Positions 1 to 6,408 of a stretch of DNA of 15,737 bases are shown here, one piece after another (the first letter of the stretch is position 1; the number at the start of each line of letters is the position of its first letter). The position numbers were made by a program, and so were the translations under genes. The DNA is taken from contig CAJPSE010000014.1 of the NCBI GenBank assembly GCA_905373185.1, positions 1-15,737 on the forward strand, given 5' to 3'. Below the pieces are notes generated by a model. The model saw nothing but the letters and a program-made list of their open reading frames with translations. It was not told the origin of the DNA and searched no databases. The DNA is from an uncultured Fretibacterium sp. (GTDB lineage Bacteria; Synergistota; Synergistia; Synergistales; Aminobacteriaceae).

Positions 1-19
1 GTCTGTGGGGTGGGGGGTG

Positions 20-55
20 AAAAAAAGGGAGGAGCGGGGCGGGCCCGCTCCTCCC
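20..55 (-). terminator. Rho-independent terminator of lplA
   Basis: Read on the minus strand, a 12-bp GC-rich stem (arms 44-55 and 27-38, loop 39-43) is followed by seven T residues (20-26). It lies 15 bases past the lplA stop codon. A perfect stem plus a T run is the classic intrinsic terminator layout, so lplA is probably the last gene of its transcript. Confidence 0.9.
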
Positions 56-70
56 GGGGGCTTCGTCGGC

Positions 71-1054
71 CTATGCCCCCGGCGCCAGCAGCGTCAGGAT
101 GTCCTCCGACGTCGAGCCTGCGAACATCGCATGGGTGGGGAGCCCCTCAAGGGCCTTCTCCAGGTTGGCGCGCGTGTAGGGGATGCCGACGACGCGCTCC
201 AGCAGCGGGGCGTAGTCCCCGCTGCCGAAGTAGTCCCCGCGCAGCTCACAGCCCGTGATTACCCCCTTGTCCACCTCGAGGTAGGCCTCCACGCCGCCCC
301 AGGGGAAGCGCGCCCTCTTGCGCTCGGTGAACTCCGGCGACTCGCCGTAGTTCCAGTCCCAGGTGGAGTATTTCTCCCTCATGAGCATCTCCACCTCCGC
401 ACAGTCGTCCGGCGTAAGCTCACGCGGGGTCAGCCCCTCGATCCGCGCCTCTAGAAGCGCGATGAAATCGGCTGCGGTCTGGGCCTGGGGCAGGGAATCG
501 TGGATGTTGCCCACCCGCGCACGGACGGACTTGACGCCCTTGCTCCGGAACTTCTCCTGGGAGACCTTCAGGGCCTGCGACAGGACGTCCAGGTCGCTGT
601 CGAAGAGCAGCGTGCCGTGGTGGAGCAGGACGCCCCCGCGCCGGTACTGGGCGCCGCCCGACACCTTCTTGCCGCCGATGGCGATGTCGTTGCGTCCCGA
701 CAGCTCCGCGTCCACGCCGAGGGACCGGAGCGCCCGGATGATCGGCTCCGTGAAGAAGGCGAAGTTGAACTCCCCCTCGCGGTCCTCCATGACGAAGCTG
801 TAGTTGATGTTGCCGAGGTCGTGATAGACCGCCCCTCCGCCCGAGTTGCGTCGCACGACGTGGATGCCGCGCTCGCGGACGAAGTCGGCGTTGATCTCCT
901 CGAGCGTGTTCTGGAAGCGCCCCACGATAATGGATGGCTCGTTCTGCCACAACATGAAGAACTCGCACCCCTCCCGGGCGGCCATCCGGCAGAGGTACTC
1001 CTCCAGCGCCAGGTTGTGCTGCGGACGGTGATCGCGATTTTCAATGACGTACAT
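71..1054 (-). CDS. lplA: Lipoate-protein ligase A
   Basis: This 327-residue protein activates free lipoate with ATP and transfers it to the target lysine of lipoyl-domain proteins such as GcvH; it is cytoplasmic. The length matches the two-domain E. coli-type LplA (catalytic BPL/LplA domain roughly 1-240, accessory C-terminal domain after it). The family signature RRNSGGGAVYHD is at residues 68-79. GRNDIAIGGKKVSG is at 120-133, with K130 aligning with the adenylate-binding lysine of the family. The ATG start has an upstream GGGAGG. The neighbouring glycine cleavage genes encode its obvious client, the H protein at 3976-4383. The gene is separated from gcvPB by a terminator, so it likely has its own promoter in the 132-base gap, where I could not find a convincing -35/-10 pair. 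The gene suggests lipoate scavenging but does not show that lipoate synthesis is absent. Confidence 0.93.
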   Translation of the reverse strand: MYVIENRDHRPQHNLALEEYLCRMAAREGCEFFMLWQNEPSIIVGRFQNTLEEINADFVRERGIHVVRRNSGGGAVYHDLGNINYSFVMEDREGEFNFAFFTEPIIRALRSLGVDAELSGRNDIAIGGKKVSGGAQYRRGGVLLHHGTLLFDSDLDVLSQALKVSQEKFRSKGVKSVRARVGNIHDSLPQAQTAADFIALLEARIEGLTPRELTPDDCAEVEMLMREKYSTWDWNYGESPEFTERKRARFPWGGVEAYLEVDKGVITGCELRGDYFGSGDYAPLLERVVGIPYTRANLEKALEGLPTHAMFAGSTSEDILTLLAPGA

Positions 1055-1131
1055 GGTGATCCTCCCGAGACATTGTGAATTTGGGGCCGGAGCGGGGAGG
1101 AACGCCCCTTCCGTCTCCTCCGCCGCGATAC

Positions 1132-1169
1132 AAAAATGCAGCCGTGCTCTCGGCCGAGAGCACGGCTGC
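1132..1169 (-). terminator. Rho-independent terminator of the gcv operon
   Basis: A 32-base perfect palindrome (1138-1169, two 16-base arms meeting at 1153/1154) lies 17 bases past the gcvPB stop. On the minus strand it is followed by A and then five T residues (1132-1136). On the plus strand no T run follows, so it acts on the minus strand. It insulates lplA from the gcv operon. Confidence 0.88.
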
Positions 1170-1186
1170 GTCCATCGAAAGGTAGG

Positions 1187-2644
1187 TTAATAGCCCTTCA
1201 AAGTCAGGTTCCTGGCGGCCAGGGTCTCGTCCGGGCGCGCGATCATCGTGTTTTGAGGCGTGTTCTTGACCACGTCCGGGTTCGACTTCGCCTCCTCGGC
1301 AATAGCCTTCATCGCGTCGATGAACCCGTCCAGGTCGCCCTTGGACTCGGTGTCCGTCGGCTCGATCATGATGGCGCTGTCAACCACCAGCGGGAAGTAC
1401 GTTGTGGGTGGATGATAGCCGCAGTCGATCAGGCGCTTGGCGATGTCCATCGTCGTCACGCCGTTCTTCTGCTGGATCGCGTCGTTGAAGATGACCTCGT
1501 GCAGGCTGTCCTGCGGGAAGGGCAGGTTGTAGACCCCCTTCAGCCCCGCCTTGATGTAGTTGGCGTTGAGGACCGCCGCCTCGGTCGCAGCCTTGAGCTC
1601 GTGCCCCATGGTGCGCGTGTAGGCCAGCGCCCGCACCAGGACGGCGAAGTTGCCGAAGAACGCCTGAAGACGTCCGATGGAGAGCGGCGAGTCGGAGCAG
1701 AGCGTGTAGCGGTCCCCCTCCTTGCAGACGCGAGGGGAGGGAAGGAAGGGCTCCAGAGCCTCGCCCACCACGACGGGACCCGCGCCGGGGCCGCCGCCGC
1801 CGTGCGGCGTGGAGAGGGTCTTGTGGACGTTGAAGTGCATCACGTCGACCCCCATCTTGGCGACGTTTACGTAGCCCATCAGGGCGTTCATGTTGGCGCC
1901 GTCACCGTAGACCAGCCCGCCCTTCTCGTGGATGATCTTGGAGATCTCGGCCACGTGGCGCTCGAAGATACCCAGGGTGTTGGGGTTGGTCAGCATGATG
2001 CCGGCCGTGTCCTCGTCCATGATCTCACGGATGGACTCGGGGGTGACGATCCCGTCCTTGTTCAGCTCGACCGGGACGGGCGTGTAGCCGCAAATGGCCG
2101 CGGACGCCGGGTTCGTGCCGTGCGCCGTGCTGGGCATGATCACCTTCTTGCGCTGCTTGCCCTTGTGCGCGTGGTAGGCGTGAATCATCAGCATCCCCGT
2201 CAGCTCGCCCTGTGCGCCCGCCGAGGGCTGGAGGGACGCGGCCTTCATTCCGGTGAGCTTGAGCAGATCCTGCTCCAGCTCGTACATGAGCTGGAGGGCG
2301 CCCTGGAAGCAGGACTCCGGCATGAGGGGATGAACGTTCGCGAAGCCGGGCAGAGAGGCCATGCGCTCGTTGATCTTGGGATTGTACTTCATGGTGCAGG
2401 AGCCCAGCGGATACATCCCCGTGTCGACCCCGAAGTTCCACGTGGAGAGGCGCGTATAGTGACGGATGACGTCGACCTCGGACAGCTCCGGCAGTTTCGG
2501 GGCCGGTCCCGTCAGAGAGGCGTCCAGCTTGCTCTCCGGGACGTCCTGGGTAGGAATGCTGATCCCCACGCGTCCCTTGCTCGCACGCTCCCACAGGAGC
2601 GCTTCTTTAAAGGCCAGGCCTTTGGTGCCGGGATAGCCGCCCAT
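1187..2644 (-). CDS. gcvPB: Glycine dehydrogenase (decarboxylating) subunit 2, P-protein beta half
   Basis: This is the C-terminal half of the split P protein. It carries the PLP cofactor that decarboxylates glycine and passes the aminomethyl group to the lipoyl arm of GcvH. The protein has 485 residues, normal for GcvPB. The PLP-lysine motif HKTLSTPHGGGGPG begins at residue 274, with K275 as the Schiff-base lysine. Other family blocks are YPLGSCTMKYNPK (78-90), PSAGAQGE (140-147) and TAHGTNPASA (173-182). The ATG start is preceded by AAGGAGGTG inside the end of gcvPA. Only 2 bases separate the two genes, so translation of the two halves is probably coupled, as expected for an obligate heteromer. 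It is the last gene of the operon and ends before the terminator at 1132-1169. Confidence 0.96.
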   Translation of the reverse strand: MGGYPGTKGLAFKEALLWERASKGRVGISIPTQDVPESKLDASLTGPAPKLPELSEVDVIRHYTRLSTWNFGVDTGMYPLGSCTMKYNPKINERMASLPGFANVHPLMPESCFQGALQLMYELEQDLLKLTGMKAASLQPSAGAQGELTGMLMIHAYHAHKGKQRKKVIMPSTAHGTNPASAAICGYTPVPVELNKDGIVTPESIREIMDEDTAGIMLTNPNTLGIFERHVAEISKIIHEKGGLVYGDGANMNALMGYVNVAKMGVDVMHFNVHKTLSTPHGGGGPGAGPVVVGEALEPFLPSPRVCKEGDRYTLCSDSPLSIGRLQAFFGNFAVLVRALAYTRTMGHELKAATEAAVLNANYIKAGLKGVYNLPFPQDSLHEVIFNDAIQQKNGVTTMDIAKRLIDCGYHPPTTYFPLVVDSAIMIEPTDTESKGDLDGFIDAMKAIAEEAKSNPDVVKNTPQNTMIARPDETLAARNLTLKGY

Positions 2645-2646
2645 AA

Positions 2647-3957
2647 TCAGGCCACCTCCTTCAGGAATGCGTCGATTTCCTCACGGGTGTGGACCTCCGT
2701 CGCGCAGAAGAGCCACGCCCCCTTGTACTCCGGATAGTACTTACCCAGGTCGAGCCCCGCGACGAAGCCCTTCTTCGCCAGCTCGTCGTAGCGTTTCTCG
2801 AAGCCGGCCGGGGCCTTCATGGCGAACTCGTTGAAAAACGGCGAATCGAAGAGCGGCTTGAAGCCCGCCTTCTCGAGCCCCGCCTTGAGGTAGGCGGCCT
2901 TGTCATGATTCAGCTTCGCGATGGCGTGGAGCCCCTCGCTCCCGGCGGAGGCCATGTACATCGCCGCCGTCAGGGCGTTGTGGCCGGAGTTGGTGCAGAT
3001 GTTCGACGTGGCCTTCTCTCGGCGGATGTGCTGCTCGCGGGCCGCGAGGGTCAGGACGAAGCAGCGGTTGCCGTTCTTGTCCGTGGTCTCCCCCACCAGG
3101 CGTCCCGGGACGGAACGCACGTTCTTCATGGAGCAGGCCAGCATGCCCACGCCGGGCCCGCCGGCACTCAGGGGAATGCCGAAGCTGCTGCCCTCGCCGC
3201 TGACGATGTCGGCGCCGCAGCTACCGGGGTTCTTGAGCAGCCCCCAGGCCATGGCCTCGGAGAAGGAGGCGATCAGCAGGATTCCCTTGTCGTGAGCCGC
3301 CTTGGCCGCGGCCTCGAGGTCCTCGATCACGCCGGCGAAGTTGGGGGACTGCACGACCAGGGCCGAGACGTCGTCGGGGATCTTGCTGAAGTCGGTGCGG
3401 CCGTCCGCCAGGACGGGCACCTCGACGGCCTCGAAGCCCGCGGGCCGGAAGTAGGTCTTCATCGCCTGGATGTAATGGGGGTGGTTCAGGCGGGAGTAGG
3501 CCACCTTCGGCTTCTTCTTGACGTGGATGGCCATGATCGCGGCCTCCGCCAGGGCGTTGGCGCCGTCGTACATGGAGGCGTTGGCGACCTCCATGCCCAG
3601 CAGGTTGGCCGTCATCGTCTGGAACTCGAAGATGGCCTGGAGCGTCCCCTGGCTGACCTCCGGCTGATAGGGGGTGTAGGAGGTCAGGAACTCGGAGCGG
3701 CTCGAGAGGTAGGGGATGTGGGCCGGGATGTGGTGGGGATAGCACCCGGCGCCGAGGAACGCCACGCTGTTGCAGTTGGCCTCGGCCATGGCACCGAGCT
3801 CGGCCGTCAGCTCCCACTCGGTGCGGGGCTTGATGTCGATAGGACCGTCCATACGCACCTCAGCCGGGATCGTCGTGAAGAGATCCTCGACCTTTTTAAC
3901 TCCGATCGTATCCAGCATCGCCCGGAGATCTTCCGGGGTGTGGGACAGGTATCTCAT
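2647..3957 (-). CDS. gcvPA: Glycine dehydrogenase (decarboxylating) subunit 1, P-protein alpha half
   Basis: This is the N-terminal half of the split P protein, 436 residues; it pairs with GcvPB to form the glycine decarboxylase. Visible family blocks are TPYQPEVSQGTLQAIFEFQ (95-113), the glycine-rich stretch SGEGSSFGIPLSAGGPGVG (253-271) and REKATSNICTNS (313-324). As expected for this half, it has no PLP lysine of its own. The ATG start has AAAGGGGG about 8 bases upstream, in the 18-base gap after gcvH. Split gcvPA/gcvPB genes are typical of Gram-positive, Thermotogales and several other anaerobic lineages, whereas proteobacteria such as E. coli have a fused gcvP. Confidence 0.96.
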   Translation of the reverse strand: MRYLSHTPEDLRAMLDTIGVKKVEDLFTTIPAEVRMDGPIDIKPRTEWELTAELGAMAEANCNSVAFLGAGCYPHHIPAHIPYLSSRSEFLTSYTPYQPEVSQGTLQAIFEFQTMTANLLGMEVANASMYDGANALAEAAIMAIHVKKKPKVAYSRLNHPHYIQAMKTYFRPAGFEAVEVPVLADGRTDFSKIPDDVSALVVQSPNFAGVIEDLEAAAKAAHDKGILLIASFSEAMAWGLLKNPGSCGADIVSGEGSSFGIPLSAGGPGVGMLACSMKNVRSVPGRLVGETTDKNGNRCFVLTLAAREQHIRREKATSNICTNSGHNALTAAMYMASAGSEGLHAIAKLNHDKAAYLKAGLEKAGFKPLFDSPFFNEFAMKAPAGFEKRYDELAKKGFVAGLDLGKYYPEYKGAWLFCATEVHTREEIDAFLKEVA

Positions 3958-3975
3958 GGGATACGCCCCCTTTCG

Positions 3976-4383
3976 TCAATGATCGAGTGTCTTGACGTAA
4001 TCTTTGTAGGCGTCGACCTTCATCAGGGCATCAAAGTCCTTGCTGTCGGGCACCTCGATCTCAACCATCCAAGCCGCCCCGTAGGGGTCCGTATTCACCA
4101 GGTCCGGGGAGTCCGCAAGGGCCTCGTTGACCTTGACGACCTTGCCCGAGACGGGAGCGTTGAGGTCGCTGACCGCCTTGGTGGACTCCAGGGAACCGAA
4201 GGCCGCACCGGCCTTGGTTGCCGCGCCCACGTCGGGAAGCTCGACGTAGACGATGTCGCCCAGGGCGCCCTGAGCGTAGTCATCCACGCCCACGACAACG
4301 ATGTTGCCGTTCTTCTTCGCCCACTCATGGGTCTTCGTGTAGGAAACATCCGCTTTGAAATTCAGCTCGTCAAACGCTTTCAC
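3976..4383 (-). CDS. gcvH: Glycine cleavage system H protein (lipoyl carrier)
   Basis: GcvH is the small shuttle protein whose lipoyl-lysine arm carries the aminomethyl group from the P protein to the T protein. It has 135 residues, close to the usual 125-130. The lipoylation site is K69 in ESTKAVSDL (66-74), preceded by the conserved GDIVYVELP (42-50). The start is GTG, placed 8 bases after AAAGGAGG (4392-4399), and no nearby ATG is better placed. It lies between gcvT and gcvPA in the common T-H-PA-PB order. LplA, encoded at 71-1054, is the likely enzyme that lipoylates it. Confidence 0.96.
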   Translation of the reverse strand: MKAFDELNFKADVSYTKTHEWAKKNGNIVVVGVDDYAQGALGDIVYVELPDVGAATKAGAAFGSLESTKAVSDLNAPVSGKVVKVNEALADSPDLVNTDPYGAAWMVEIEVPDSKDFDALMKVDAYKDYVKTLDH

Positions 4384-4529
4384 AGAACATTCCTCCTTTA
4401 GTTTTGGTGCTCGTCGTGATGCCGTGTCGGGAACCCGAGTTCTCCCCTCAAATTCAACAGTCGAACGGCCGCAGTGGCCGAAAAACGTTTGGGCGGTCCA
4501 AAAGACGCCCCGTGGGACAAATCCGCCCC
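4384..4529 (-). other. Intercistronic spacer between gcvT and gcvH with stem-loops
   Basis: This 146-base gap is much longer than the 18- and 2-base gaps elsewhere in the operon. On the minus strand it contains a long-range pairing GGGCGG/CCGCCC (4491-4496 with 4523-4528) followed shortly by a five-T run, and a 5-bp hairpin CGGCC/GGCCG near 4466-4480. The layout could be a partial terminator or a processing site that uncouples gcvT from gcvH-gcvPA-gcvPB. I see no convincing promoter and no open reading frame in it. Confidence 0.35.
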
Positions 4530-5741
4530 TCAGATGGCGACGCGGGCCGTGCGGCCCGGGCGGATGTCGGAGACGATCTCCACCTCGATGGAACGCCGGT
4601 CGTCCTTCAGGGTGATCTTCGTGCCGGGCTCAAGCTTGCGGTCCACCCGGACGTAGCCCGCGACGAGGCCCTTCGGCTTGAAGTCCGCCGGCTTGTCGGG
4701 GCTTGCGGTACTGACGATCTTGCCGTTCACCCGGCTGCACGCCACCTCCACGCAGCAGGTGGTGACGACCCCGATGTCCTTCCCGTCAAGCAGCACCCTG
4801 GCGCCGTGGTGGGCATCCACCTTGCGCGGGTCGAAGCCGCAGTAGGGCAGGGTATAGCTCTCGGGGGGATTGTCGTAGATGGTCGAGCCGAGGAAGGACT
4901 TGGTCAGCTTGCCCTCCTTGTCGCGGGGCAGGGCGAAGTCCCAGGGGGTGTGGACGAAGGGCCACGGGCCGATGTCCTGCTGGGAGAGCGGAAGGATCGC
5001 GCCCATACGCAGGGAGTCGCGGGAGGCCAGACCGCAGGGAAGGATGTCGTCCCCGCCCGCCGCGACAAGCGCGTTCCACACGTCGACGGTCTTGCCGATC
5101 GGGCAGAGGATCTCGAAGCCGAGCTCGCCGGTGTAGCCGGTGCGGGAGAGCAACACAGGGATATCCCCCTTCAGGCGCACGTCGTTGTTCTTCGAGACGT
5201 CGTAGTCGCCCAAGAAGTGGAAGTACTTGAGCCCGTCGATGGAGCCCTTCTCCAGGACCTTGCGCAGGATCTCCGCGGACTTCGGCCCCTGGAGGTCGAT
5301 CTTGCCGAACACGCCGTCCTCGTTCTTCACGTCGGCCTTGAAGGAGCCCATGTGCTTCTTCAGGTGGTCGGCCACGATGGAAGCCCGATTCGAGTTGACG
5401 ACCAGCAGATAGTCCTCCCGGTTGTCGTTCATGTTGTAGACGATGCAGTCGTCCACGACGTGGGCCTTCTCGTCGAGGATCATCGTGTAGCCGCAGGCCC
5501 CCTTGGCCAGCTTCTCGATGTTGCGGGTCAGGCAGAGCTGAAGGAGCCCGAAGGCGTCCTTGCCCGTCACCCGGACCAGGCACATGTGGCAGATGTCGAA
5601 GATGCCGCACTTTTCAACAACAAATAGGTGTTCCTTCACTGCCCCCGCCTTGTACCACAGGGGCATCTCCCAGCCGCCGAAATCGGTCAGCTGCCCCTCA
5701 AGCTTGTGGTGCATGTCGTTCAAAGGTGTCTTCTTGATCAA
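4530..5741 (-). CDS. gcvT: Glycine cleavage system T protein (aminomethyltransferase), divergent and cysteine-rich
   Basis: The T protein releases ammonia from the aminomethyl-lipoyl arm of GcvH and forms 5,10-methylene-THF. I start it at TTG 5739-5741: an AGGAGG (5750-5755) sits 8 bases upstream, and the resulting N-terminus IKKTPLNDMHHKLEGQLTDF aligns with the family start. That gives 403 residues, longer than the usual 360-370. Recognisable blocks are DFGGWEMPLWY (20-30), VVDD (95-98, the folate-site aspartate region), QGP (151-153), RTGYTGELGFEI (200-211) and GLASRDSLR (237-245). Oddities: the usual FDVSHMG is FDICHMC (48-54); the acidic residue normally after the RDxLR block is a glycine (G247); and the usual TSGTFSP-type block reads TTCCVEVACS (327-336). 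About 12 cysteines are present. Operon position argues for a real GcvT; the divergence leaves room for an altered enzyme. Confidence 0.9.
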   Translation of the reverse strand: MIKKTPLNDMHHKLEGQLTDFGGWEMPLWYKAGAVKEHLFVVEKCGIFDICHMCLVRVTGKDAFGLLQLCLTRNIEKLAKGACGYTMILDEKAHVVDDCIVYNMNDNREDYLLVVNSNRASIVADHLKKHMGSFKADVKNEDGVFGKIDLQGPKSAEILRKVLEKGSIDGLKYFHFLGDYDVSKNNDVRLKGDIPVLLSRTGYTGELGFEILCPIGKTVDVWNALVAAGGDDILPCGLASRDSLRMGAILPLSQQDIGPWPFVHTPWDFALPRDKEGKLTKSFLGSTIYDNPPESYTLPYCGFDPRKVDAHHGARVLLDGKDIGVVTTCCVEVACSRVNGKIVSTASPDKPADFKPKGLVAGYVRVDRKLEPGTKITLKDDRRSIEVEIVSDIRPGRTARVAI

Positions 5742-5749
5742 GCAAAATC

Positions 5750-5755
5750 CCTCCT
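5750..5755 (-). promoter_or_regulatory. Ribosome binding site that fixes the TTG start of gcvT
   Basis: The minus strand reads AGGAGG here, 8 bases before TTG at 5739-5741. No ATG or GTG upstream in frame has a comparable site, so this sets the start and removes 41 extra residues from the longest possible reading frame. Confidence 0.8.
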
Positions 5756-5821
5756 CACAAGTTCGGATACATTCGCTTTCCCAACAATTACGCCCTCTTC
5801 GCCGCTTTGAAGCGATTGCGC

Positions 5822-5865
5822 CATGCCCACCCGAGGCGCTCGAACAAGCCCCCCGGAGGGGCATG
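5822..5865 (-). promoter_or_regulatory. Structured gcvT leader with two competing stems
   Basis: About 80 bases upstream of the gcvT start, CATGCCC and GGGCATG (5822-5828 and 5859-5865) form a 7-bp outer stem. The GGGGC within 5858-5862 can instead pair with GCCCC at 5848-5852. The two pairings exclude each other. A further small hairpin, CGCT-TCAA-AGCG, follows at 5803-5814. Such switching is typical of regulated leaders, but no riboswitch core that I know is visible and no T run follows, so function is inferred only. Confidence 0.35.
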
Positions 5866-5902
5866 AAGTGAAAACAGACTGAAGTGATGGAAGCCTATTG
5901 CT

Positions 5903-5911
5903 ATTTTATCA
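5903..5911 (-). promoter_or_regulatory. Candidate extended -10 promoter for the gcv operon
   Basis: The minus strand reads TGATAAAAT, an extended -10 (TGn plus TAAAAT) with no good -35. Transcription from here would give a leader of about 155 bases carrying the stems at 5803-5865. An alternative further upstream on the same strand is TTGTGC (about 5994-5999), a 17-base spacer, and TAGCAT. Confidence 0.4.
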
Positions 5912-5990
5912 TTAGCCCGTCTGAAATGGCGAGAGGGCGGGGACAATTCGTGAAAGTTTGCGGAAAAAACATGCTAAATGAAAATTCGCA

Positions 5991-6247
5991 GGGGCACAAT
6001 CCCGCCTCATCGGAGAGGATGATCCCGACTCCCTGTGCACCGCTCAAGTGTTTTTCAGCGAGACATGAACCTGATTCACAAAGAGAACACGCTTTGTGTT
6101 CCATACTCCACCCATAAGGGCTCCCCTTCGGAGATAGCAGCACTCCCGGCAAGCTTTTTCCTCAAAACAAGCAAGCTGGGGTACTATTGGGGCTTCAAGA
6201 ATTAAATCAGTGTTTCCCAAGGACATTCAGAAATGAAAATTTTCCAC
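5991..6247. other. Gene-free divergent spacer with a stem-loop block
   Basis: This AT-richer stretch has no supported gene; the short reading frames crossing it have no good ribosome binding site and no recognisable product. At 5991-6041, GG-GCACA pairs with TGTGC-CC around an inner hairpin TCATC/GATGA (6007-6011 with 6018-6022, loop GGAGAG). Inside this block the 10-mer ATCCCG(C/A)CTC occurs twice, 23 bases apart (5999 and 6022). Another 6-bp hairpin lies at 6085-6101. It may hold a distal gcvT leader or a small RNA, but nothing proves transcription. Confidence 0.3.
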
Positions 6248-6276
6248 TTGACATTCGCTTTTGTTTCCGTTAGTCT
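6248..6276 (+). promoter_or_regulatory. Candidate sigma-70 promoter P1 of the CoA-transferase/TRAP operon
   Basis: A perfect -35 TTGACA (6248-6253), a 17-base spacer and the -10 TAGTCT (6271-6276) lie in the AT-rich spacer upstream of the first gene of the operon. The -35 is ideal; the -10 matches consensus at three of six positions, including the key first, second and last bases. Confidence 0.55.
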
Positions 6277-6291
6277 TGTTTTTAAGAAACA

Positions 6292-6319
6292 TTGTCGACA
6301 GAGTTCAGTCGTCTATAAG
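6292..6319 (+). promoter_or_regulatory. Candidate promoter P2 with TGTCGACA operator-like palindrome
   Basis: TTGTCG (6292-6297), a 16-base spacer and TATAAG (6314-6319) form a second possible promoter. The perfect palindrome TGTCGACA (6293-6300) covers its -35 and would lie just downstream of the P1 start point. Its GT-n-AC core resembles sites bound by FadR-subgroup GntR regulators, and such a regulator is encoded at the end of the same cluster. The link is inferred. Confidence 0.4.
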
Positions 6320-6393
6320 TTTCATTCTATGATTCAAATTGAGGATTGGATTGGGGCGAGGTGTCCGGTGTTGTTCCGGCGTTGAAGGTTGAA

Positions 6394-6400
6394 GAGGGGG
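6394..6400 (+). promoter_or_regulatory. Ribosome binding site choosing the TTG start of the CoA-transferase
   Basis: GAGGGGG lies 8 bases before TTG at 6409-6411. The longer frame from TTG 6346 has no spaced Shine-Dalgarno sequence (GAGGA abuts the codon), so the shorter start is preferred. Confidence 0.6.
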
Positions 6401-6408
6401 CGGTCATT

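Noticed and set aside
2689..4401. A 570-codon open frame on the plus strand.
   Set aside because: It is antisense to gcvPA and gcvH, whose products match families residue by residue; long shadow frames are expected in GC-rich coding DNA.
6007..6022. On the minus strand, CCGATGAGG near this hairpin recalls the CUGAUGA core of a hammerhead ribozyme.
   Set aside because: The core is not exact and neither the GAAA segment nor the third stem can be placed.
6121..6133. On the minus strand, CTCCGAAGGGGAG looks like the CCGAAGG core of a glycine riboswitch.
   Set aside because: It is a simple 4-bp hairpin, the companion conserved blocks of the aptamer are missing, and spacing to gcvT (about 380 bases) is too long for the usual layout.
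5901..6226. Small minus-strand frames of 60-83 codons in the divergent spacer.
   Set aside because: They have no convincing ribosome binding site, no recognisable domain and lie in AT-richer sequence unlike the coding regions.
6329..6385. An 18-codon ATG reading frame upstream of the CoA-transferase that could be a leader peptide.
   Set aside because: It has no Shine-Dalgarno sequence, no run of regulatory codons and no attenuator stem that clearly depends on it.
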